From: Gammaproteobacteria bacterium
GTDB lineage: Bacteria; Pseudomonadota; Gammaproteobacteria; Acidiferrobacterales; Acidiferrobacteraceae
Assembly (NCBI GenBank): GCA_028064935.1
Contig: JAPTWT010000034.1
Span: 1 to 5,749, forward strand
Reading direction: 5' to 3'
DNA: 5,749 nt
Every line of letters starts with the position of its first letter. The first letter of the stretch is position 1. This document shows positions 1 to 4,306 of this stretch, one piece after another. The notes below the pieces were generated by a model. The model made no database searches, was not told where the DNA came from, and saw only the letters and a list, made by a program, of their open reading frames with translations. Position numbers and translations under genes: made by a program.

Positions 1-461
1 CCACTCTCTCAACTGAGATTGGTACCGCTTTGGGCCCGTCTATCGTTGGAAATTCGCAGCTTTTTCGGTCCGGTTTTCGTCTTCTACAAGTACTCCTCCC
101 GGCTGACATTGCCCAGCGCGCTGTGGGGTCGGTGCAGGTTGTAATCCGTCCACCACGAATCGATCTTGCACCTCGCGTCGTCAATTGACAAGAACTCATG
201 GGCGTTCAGCCACTCGTCGCGCAGCTCGCCGTTGAACGACTCGATAAATCCATTCTCCGTAGGCTTTCCGGGCCGGATGAAGTCCAGCAGTACACCCCTT
301 CGGTAGGCCCACTCGTCCAGCGCCCTGGAGGTGAATTCCGTCCCATGGTCCACGGTGATCGAGTGCGGCTTGCCGTACTGCGCAATAGCCCGGTCGAGGG
401 CTTCGCCCACCGTGCGACCTGACATACTCGGAGCCACCTCCAGGATCGGACTCCAGCGACT
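1..461 (-). mobile_element. IS3-family (IS407-like) insertion sequence remnant, distal part only
   Basis: This stretch holds only the 3' half of an IS3-type orfB and the bases after it. The left window edge cuts off whatever follows, and no terminal inverted repeat can be recognised in positions 1-83. The orfA gene and the 5' half of orfB are absent: sequence immediately upstream on the minus strand is IS66 tnpC. The remnant therefore arose by recombination, or by IS insertion plus deletion, between two elements. Assignment to IS3 rests on the protein; the boundary near 461 is estimated from where the protein similarity changes. Confidence 0.8.
9..461 (-). pseudogene. IS3-family transposase OrfB, C-terminal fragment (rve integrase core)
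   Basis: Seen: the translation from about 461 to 84 carries the second half of a retroviral-type integrase core. The second catalytic aspartate lies in ITVDHGTEF (residue 125 of the GTG-initiated ORF starting at 722). The catalytic glutamate lies in [10 protein letters not shown] (residue 161). The conserved tail includes [21 protein letters not shown] and [11 protein letters not shown]. Family knowledge: IS3 OrfB needs three acidic residues, the first in a WxxDxT-like motif that would precede this fragment, and that part is missing, so it cannot be catalytic. After REEYL a TAG at 84-86 ends the frame, but reading through it gives another 24 plausible residues (KTKTGPKKLRISND...) to a TGA at 9-11. 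That suggests the TAG is a nonsense mutation in a longer original tail. The family assignment is firm; the exact original end is inference. Confidence 0.85.
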
Positions 462-832
462 CCACTCGTGCCCGAAGGCGCTCATCCGCTCCCCGCAGCA
501 GGGACAGGTCTGTTGCTCCGCCGGTACATCGATCTGCTCGATCACGCGCGGCAGGTGCTTGAGCACCCACACCGCGCTGCGGCGTTCGGCAGGCCGCGCG
601 GAGGCCGACTTCCTACTGTCCGAATCGCGCACAGGTACCGGCACCTCAATCACGAGGCTCTCATCCGCGAAGAGCCCGAACTGATCGACGTCGAGCGCCT
701 CCCCTTGGGTCCAAACCGCCACTTCAGGAGCCGATGCAGATGTGCCTTCAATGACTCGATCAGCTCCTGCTGCTCACGCAGCATCAGGCGCAGCGTCGCA
801 ATATCCGTCGGAAGCGTGGTGCTGCTATCCAC
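462..832 (-). pseudogene. tnpC: IS66-family transposase TnpC, N-terminal fragment with one frameshift
   Basis: TnpC is the large DDE transposase of IS66 elements, usually around 500 residues. Only the N-terminal part is present. From a GTG at 832 (an in-frame TAG lies just upstream at 844-842) the frame reads [20 protein letters not shown] and then a helical [24 protein letters not shown], the typical coiled-coil start of TnpC. The frame then slips: the family-like continuation [15 protein letters not shown] lies in the next frame, and restoring one G in the run complementary to 701-704 joins the two. Beyond it come the [16 protein letters not shown] segment and the zinc-finger motif CPCC (residues 73-76 of the ORF starting with GTG at 722). 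Similarity to IS66 stops at about SAFGHE near 465 and the protein continues as IS3 OrfB. The DDE catalytic domain is absent, so this is non-functional as an IS66 transposase. No good Shine-Dalgarno precedes 832. Confidence 0.85.
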
Positions 833-906
833 GGCGTCATTCTATCAAACAACAGACTCAATGAGTATGCCTGGGACGATCATTCGCGCGACCCATGCAG
901 CGGCAA

Positions 907-1248
907 TTACAACGCAAAAGGCGGCAATCGCCGGATGCGCGTGAAGTCAACGCCATCGAGCAGCAACGCAAGATCCTGCTCGGTGAGCTCCATCGATGCC
1001 GCGTCTACAGTCGGCCACTTGTACCTCCCCCGTTCCACGCGTTTGTACCAGATCGCAAGTCCAGTGCGATCCCACACGATTGCCTTCACGCGATCGGAAC
1101 GCTTTCCCCGGAAGAGAAAAAGATTGCCACCAATCGGGTTCGCTCCGAGCGTCTCTGTGATGATGGCGCAAAGCCCCGCGAAGCTACGGCGCATGTCCAC
1201 CGGCGCCACCGCCATGAAGATCTGCGTATCGGGGGGCAGCTTCAGCAT
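907..1248 (-). CDS. tnpB: IS66-family accessory protein TnpB (Orf2), intact
   Basis: TnpB is the small second protein of IS66 elements, needed for efficient transposition but without a recognised catalytic domain. The 113-residue product is close to the usual length of about 115 and is uninterrupted. Conserved blocks are visible in order: PVDMRRSFAGL (residues 16-26), NLFLFRGKRSDRVKAIVWDR (42-61), then LAIWYKRVERGRYKWP (64-79), and the C-terminal LTEQDLALLLDGVDF. The longer open frame that begins near 1452 is not the gene. Its first 68 codons are the shadow of tnpA; the homology starts at the ATG at 1248. That ATG overlaps the tnpA stop (ATGCTGA, 1248-1242), which implies translational coupling, and a GAGAG lies just upstream. 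It is the only intact IS66 gene here and presumably has no function on its own. Confidence 0.92.
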   Translation of the reverse strand: MLKLPPDTQIFMAVAPVDMRRSFAGLCAIITETLGANPIGGNLFLFRGKRSDRVKAIVWDRTGLAIWYKRVERGRYKWPTVDAASMELTEQDLALLLDGVDFTRIRRLPPFAL

Positions 1249-1604
1249 CGAACTCTCGAGAGCTCCCGCACCAGCGCAGGCAGCGCGCCGGGTGCGATCT
1301 CGAGCGACAATGACATGCCGTTGCCGAGCGACAGGCGCAGAGAGACGATTGTCGCTCCGCTCGCCAGCTCGCGCACCTCCGATACCGGCGGCTCCGCGGC
1401 GGGAGTGATCACCACCGGCACTATGCGAGGCGCGGCGCTGCGCAGCTTGCACTTCCAGAGGGTGAAGTATTTAGGGTCCGGCCCCTGCGCGCGGCAGTAG
1501 GCGACCTGCGACTGGCCGGACTTACGCTGCGCCGCCAGGTACTCGGGCCACCAGGCTCGGATGTCCTCTCACCGCCTGGAAGGTGAAAGTCGGTTCCGCG
1601 TCAT
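1242..1604 (-). pseudogene. tnpA: IS66-family TnpA (Orf1), broken near its N-terminus
   Basis: From about 1571 to the TGA at 1244-1242 the frame reads EDIRAWWPEYLAAQRKSGQ, then QVAYCRAQG and YFTLWKCKLR. This is the helix-turn-helix (Tnp_1-like) region expected for IS66 Orf1, which is thought to bind DNA. The tail after it is rich in Val and Leu, as usual. An ATG at 1604-1602 has a good GGGAG (1616-1612) seven bases upstream and is the likely start. The frame from it meets an in-frame TGA after 11 codons. A neighbouring frame between the two reads PTFTFQAVR, which fits better before EDIRAWW. The simplest model is a small indel after codon 3 and a compensating one near 1571; a single nonsense change is the alternative. 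Either way TnpA cannot be made at full length from this start. Its stop overlaps the tnpB start. Confidence 0.75.
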
Positions 1605-1649
1605 TGGCCCACTCCCGCTTCAACGTGTGACGCGGAGTGTCGCCGGGCT

Positions 1650-1677
1650 CCACGTCATCCGACAGACGCGGATTTAC
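1650..1677 (-). repeat. Putative left terminal inverted repeat of the IS66 element
   Basis: On the minus strand the sequence starting at 1677 is GTAAATCCGCGTCTGTCGG. IS66-family termini characteristically begin with GTAA, and this one lies about 70 bases upstream of the tnpA start, a normal distance. The partner repeat at the other end is missing because the element is truncated, so the assignment rests on the terminal tetranucleotide and its position only. The inner limit is approximate. Confidence 0.35.
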
Positions 1678-1726
1678 CGACGCATACGATTAATGCCAGC
1701 GCCTCTGAGAACGGCACCCGCTTCAT
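1677..1726 (-). pseudogene. 5' stub of a small gene apparently cut by the IS66 insertion
   Basis: An ATG at 1726 is preceded by GGAG about nine bases upstream (1738-1735). It opens a frame reading MKRVPFSEALALIVCV, two early basic residues followed by a hydrophobic run as in a signal or membrane segment. After codon 16 or 17 the sequence enters the presumed IS66 left end, and the frame meets a TGA a few codons later. I infer that this is the start of a host gene whose remainder lies beyond the IS pile-up, to the left of the window. I do not recognise the protein, and a stub this short could also be a chance ORF. Confidence 0.3.
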
Positions 1727-1753
1727 TTTCACGACTCCAGTTTTCGCACTTTT

Positions 1754-1759
1754 ATTGTA
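1754..1759 (-). promoter_or_regulatory. Candidate -10 box (TACAAT)
   Basis: TACAAT, one mismatch from the sigma-70 consensus TATAAT, lies 27 bases before the ATG at 1726 on the minus strand. The best -35 candidate is TTGCAA at 1784-1779 with a long spacer of 19 bases, so this would be a weak promoter at best. The surrounding AT-rich DNA makes a chance match likely. Confidence 0.2.
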
Positions 1760-1791
1760 GTCAAACGTAGATTGCTCGTTGCAAGACATTT

Positions 1792-1998
1792 TCACTTGCC
1801 TCGATGCCAATCTTCTTTACACTGCTCCGCGGGCCATAAATCAGTCCACCACGTTAGAAGCGGTTCCGTCAAGTGAACAGGGAGTCTCAGTTCCACATAA
1901 TCCTCGTGAAATTTCTTGGCCGTCAACTCGGCAAGTTTCATCTTCATTATCGACATAGCATCACTCATGAATGCACTGTGAAATGTCTCTACCACCAA
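1792..1998 (-). CDS. Small hypothetical protein of unknown function
   Basis: I do not recognise this product. The frame is open from a TTG at 1998, but the better starts are ATGs at 1968 (MSDAMSIMKMKLAEL) or slightly downstream, giving about 58 residues or fewer. The product is mixed in composition, with a lysine-rich N-terminal half predicted helical by eye, a central YVELRLPVHLTEPLL segment, and a tryptophan-rich end (TWWTDLWPAEQ, then DWHRGK). It has no cysteine pair, double-glycine leader or transmembrane segment. No clear Shine-Dalgarno precedes any of the starts, which argues against expression. It could be a fragment of a larger gene disrupted by the nearby IS elements. It lies on the same strand as everything else and ends 65 bases before the stub gene at 1726. 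Confidence 0.3.
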   Translation of the reverse strand: MVVETFHSAFMSDAMSIMKMKLAELTAKKFHEDYVELRLPVHLTEPLLTWWTDLWPAEQCKEDWHRGK

Positions 1999-2199
1999 CA
2001 GTTGGAGAGACAGACCGACAACAGGATGTCGCCGAAGACACCCGGTGCAATCTACACTCAGCGCAACACGATGCTTCGGGAACCTCCGAACAACTCGCGA
2101 TCATGACTGCCGAGGCGTCCGGATTTATTGGAAATCGAGATACAGTGGATCGCTGGGCTAGTGTTGCGGAACGCTGCGGTGGTGAGTGGGTCAAATTCA

Positions 2200-3225
2200 C
2201 GCCCCCGGGGCGGACGTCACCGGCACGAGCCCCATGTGGCTAGCAACCGCCGCTGCACCGCAGCGAACAGGTTTGCCATTGCCGCGGCGCTCTCAAGGCG
2301 ATGCAGGTTCTTCGCCCGCCCGCGATAGCGGACCGTCTGAAATCCGAATATCCGTTTGATCACTCCGATGCAGCGCGCGACCTTCACGCGCACCCTGGAC
2401 TTGTTGCGGTTCTTCGCCTTAACCGCCTCGTCGATCCGCGCTCCCCATTGATGGCACCGATTGCTGCAGTCGCAGACACGGGGCGCCTTCGCGCCGATCA
2501 GATCGCTGTGGCCCTGGTACGCCAGCTCTCCCCACACACAGGTCTCCTTCCCGTGCGGCAGGTGAGGCAGTGCTAGCTAATTCGCCAAGATTGCGAGCAC
2601 CGTATGAATAAGCATGTGGCGGCTATCGACCGCCACGTGCGCATTCATCCCAACGTACCACTGCTTGCCCTCGGCAGCCTGATGCATCTCAGGGTCGCGG
2701 TTGCCGTGGTGGTTCTTGGCCGAGATCTGGGCGTTGATGATCGTCGTATCGACGGTCGTGCTGTTGCTGATCTTGATGCCGTTGCGCGCCAGATATCCGT
2801 TCATTGTCAAGAGCAGCTTCTTACCGAGCTTATACCGCTCGAGCAGATGGCGAAATTTGCGCGCCGTGGTCTCTTCCGGGGGCACCTTCCTGCCCCAAAT
2901 CAATTCCTGCGAAGGCGCCCAACGACACCACATCGTACAGCGCCTCCTCCACCGCAAAATCAGAGAAACTAAACCACAGCTGCAGAAAGTACACCCGCAG
3001 CATCCGCTCCAGCGCAATCGGCCACCGGCTTCGCCCACCCTCGGGTAGAACCGCTCGACCACCGCAACGAGGTCCTGCCAAGGCACGATCTGATCCGTGT
3101 GTGCCAGAGACTGCGCCCACCGTGTCACTTTCCCGTACTGTTTAAAGCTCGCCAGCGTCTGCCGTTTCGTTGCGCTACCTGTGCGGCTGTGGCCCGAACC
3201 TTTTGTCCTACCGGTGAATCACAGT
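2200..3225 (-). mobile_element. Degenerate IS5-family insertion sequence
   Basis: About 1 kb is occupied by a single decayed IS5-type transposase gene, the usual layout of IS5 elements. One end abuts the stop of the glycosyltransferase at 3230. Outer boundaries are approximate: I compared the minus strand below 3240 with the plus strand above 2150 and found no convincing terminal inverted repeats, only a shared short ATTCAC. The ends may have decayed or lie slightly outside the stated range. Confidence 0.75.
2217..3182 (-). pseudogene. IS5-family DDE transposase, multiply disrupted
   Basis: The fragments join into one IS5-type transposase, the enzyme that cuts and joins the element's ends. 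The N-terminal part has ATKRQTLASFKQYGK, DQIVPWQDLVAVVERFYP, then, in another frame, WPIALERMLRVYFLQLWFS and VEEALYDVVSLGAFAGIDLG, then in the first frame again KFRHLLERYKLG, TTVDTTIINA and RDPEMHQAAEGKQWYVGM. Restoring one C near 3043-3045 and one A near 2886-2888 repairs the two frameshifts. A TAG at 2579-2577 then interrupts the protein, and the same frame continues as LPHGKETCVWGELAYQG to the stop at 2217. The first catalytic Asp (VDTTI, near 2750) is kept. The second is Glu (WGELAYQG, near 2528, where the family has WGD). The catalytic Glu of KVEH is Ala (KVARCIGVIKR, near 2378). No standard start codon precedes the homologous N-terminus, so the original start may also be lost. This protein cannot be active. 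Confidence 0.88.
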
Positions 3226-3229
3226 TTCC

Positions 3230-4072
3230 CTAACTGCTGAAGACTTCTACTCCGTAGTGATCAACTAACCTCTGAATCGCCATGTCGTCATTTCCAAACA
3301 GGTTTTCTTGAAAGAGCCCAACCTGCTGTGTGCCAGGCCAATAAACCGGAAGAAATTTACTACCAACCTTAATTGGATAGTATCCGTTTAAGCGTGCCAT
3401 CACATATAGCCACAGATCATCACTTGTCGGACAAAGACTACTAAACAGAGTGGCGTCTGACACATCCGTGTACAGACTTCCCGGCGGATATAATACCCCT
3501 CCAACACCAACCGGAATGCTATCTCGGCTTGGAATTCTTGCCCGATCATCCTGTACGTCAAAGCTCCAGTCAATAATGGGCGCAATTATCCCGTCCGGCA
3601 AGTAGTGAAACCTATGGACCGCCTTTGCGATAGTGGATCGTGGACTATTAAGGATTCCCTGCACAAGCTCCCCGAGCCATCTTCTAGGATAATATGCATC
3701 ATCATCGCAGATAACAATATGACAATCCGCGTAGCGCTCCAGCGCCGGTACAATTTTCTTGTACGACCGCAAGTCAACCGTTGGAATAATGTTTACTCTA
3801 TCACTCAGCACATTGACCAATTCTGGTAACTCACAAAATTCGGACTCAGCGATCCATAAAACAATGACATCCGGCGTGACAGTTTGCTCAAGAAGACTTT
3901 TTAACGTCAGATGCAGGCTGTGAAACCTCGGTTTATACGATGTCAATGATACGATCAGCGGCGTATTCAGTGAATGCCGCTTCGGTAAAATCGGGCTATT
4001 CTTCTTTTCTTCTTCGAACTTCACATATATACGCCCCATCATGCTCTCTAAAAATCTCTCTCTTACCGACAT
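3230..4072 (-). CDS. GT-A fold glycosyltransferase (GT2-like) of a polysaccharide or glycan-decorating locus
   Basis: The 280-residue cytoplasmic-type protein has no signal peptide or membrane span. Features in order: a first beta-strand and nucleotide-binding start LIVSLTSYKPRF (39-50), a helix LHLTLKSLLEQTVTPD (53-68) leading to VIVLWI, DLRSYKKIVPALERY (100-114), and the acidic metal/sugar-nucleotide motif CDDDAYYPRRWL (122-133). The acceptor-side motifs follow: GVGGVLYPPGSL (189-200), SDDLWLYVMARLNG (217-230) and GNDD (260-263). These match a family of uncharacterised glycosyltransferases common in capsule, O-antigen and exopolysaccharide clusters; donor and acceptor cannot be read from sequence. 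The ATG at 4072 has AAAGGTG six to twelve bases upstream and is the clear start. It lies 234 bases after the exporter gene on the same strand, so co-transcription is plausible. The gene is intact, unlike the IS genes next to it. A role in glycosylating an exported peptide is possible but only inferred from the neighbour. Confidence 0.85.
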   Translation of the reverse strand: MSVRERFLESMMGRIYVKFEEEKKNSPILPKRHSLNTPLIVSLTSYKPRFHSLHLTLKSLLEQTVTPDVIVLWIAESEFCELPELVNVLSDRVNIIPTVDLRSYKKIVPALERYADCHIVICDDDAYYPRRWLGELVQGILNSPRSTIAKAVHRFHYLPDGIIAPIIDWSFDVQDDRARIPSRDSIPVGVGGVLYPPGSLYTDVSDATLFSSLCPTSDDLWLYVMARLNGYYPIKVGSKFLPVYWPGTQQVGLFQENLFGNDDMAIQRLVDHYGVEVFSS

Positions 4073-4260
4073 ATTTCACCTTTACGACTCTCCGCAATTT
4101 CCGACCATCCAATGGCACCGAGATGCATCGCGGTAGCACATCGATAGTGGTTCCTGACTCGATTCAAGGAGCGGCGAGTTTCATCAGTCCAAAAAATTCG
4201 TGATTCCTGCAAGACAAACGCGTCCGTAACCTCACGCCAGCTCCGAATAATTTGAGTCAA
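4063..4260 (-). CDS. Doubtful short ORF between exporter and glycosyltransferase
   Basis: This is a 65-codon frame from a TTG at 4260. Its TAA at 4065-4063 overlaps the glycosyltransferase start by 10 bases, an arrangement typical of coupled genes. The frame stays open further upstream to a TGA inside the exporter gene, but it has no ATG or GTG, so it would depend on TTG or ATT; CAGGA sits too close to the TTG. The product, LTQIIRSWREVTDAFVLQES followed by a basic middle and GAIGWSEIAESRKGE, faintly recalls small basic DUF1127-type proteins at its C-terminus, but I would not assign it. It has no double-glycine leader. It may equally be untranslated spacer or the remnant of a gene. Confidence 0.3.
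   Translation of the reverse strand: MTQIIRSWREVTDAFVLQESRIFWTDETRRSLNRVRNHYRCATAMHLGAIGWSEIAESRKGEICR
4077..4083 (-). promoter_or_regulatory. Ribosome binding site of the glycosyltransferase gene
   Basis: AAAGGTG on the minus strand ends four bases before the ATG at 4072. It fixes that start over the internal methionines at residues 11 and 12. Confidence 0.65.
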
Positions 4261-4306
4261 TCCTGTGTATATGCGAGCCGCACCCCTGACGAGAAGGAAA
4301 GCAAAA

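Larger units (their letters stand above)
462..1677 (-). mobile_element. IS66-family insertion sequence, truncated at the tnpC end
   Basis: The three-gene order tnpA, tnpB, tnpC on one strand is diagnostic of IS66. tnpA and tnpB overlap by 7 bases, and 74 bases separate tnpB from the tnpC start. The element runs from about 1677 down to the junction with IS3 sequence near 462. IS66 elements usually begin with GTAA, and GTAA occurs on the minus strand at 1677-1674, about 70 bases before the tnpA start, where the left end is expected. The right end was lost with most of tnpC, so neither the inverted repeat pair nor the 8-bp target duplication typical of the family can be checked here. The gene content is certain; the outer left boundary is inference. 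Confidence 0.8.
1727..2216. other. Inter-IS region of about 490 bases with no recognised gene
   Basis: This lies between the dead IS5 copy and the IS66 left end. It contains one minus-strand ORF of moderate plausibility (1792-1998), the weak promoter candidate upstream of 1726, and overlapping ORFs on both strands between about 1961 and 2243 that look like chance frames. One end of the IS5 element should fall around 2170-2215, but I could not identify an inverted repeat there. Confidence 0.5.

Noticed and set aside
895..1500. Long plus-strand ORFs across the IS66 genes, and similar ones at 2604-3145
   Set aside because: They are antisense shadows of GC-rich transposase genes; their products are Arg/Pro/Ser-rich with no recognisable motif.
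1971..2243. Plus-strand ORF of about 90 codons
   Set aside because: It runs into IS5 sequence, overlaps the minus-strand ORF start, has no clear Shine-Dalgarno and resembles no family.
2830..3120. Separate 96-residue minus-strand protein
   Set aside because: It is the middle section of the IS5 transposase displaced by two frameshifts, not its own gene.
2150..3240. Terminal inverted repeats of the IS5 element (shared ATTCAC on opposite strands near 2195-2200 and 3215-3220)
   Set aside because: The match is only six bases and flanking bases do not align; it is not distinguishable from chance.
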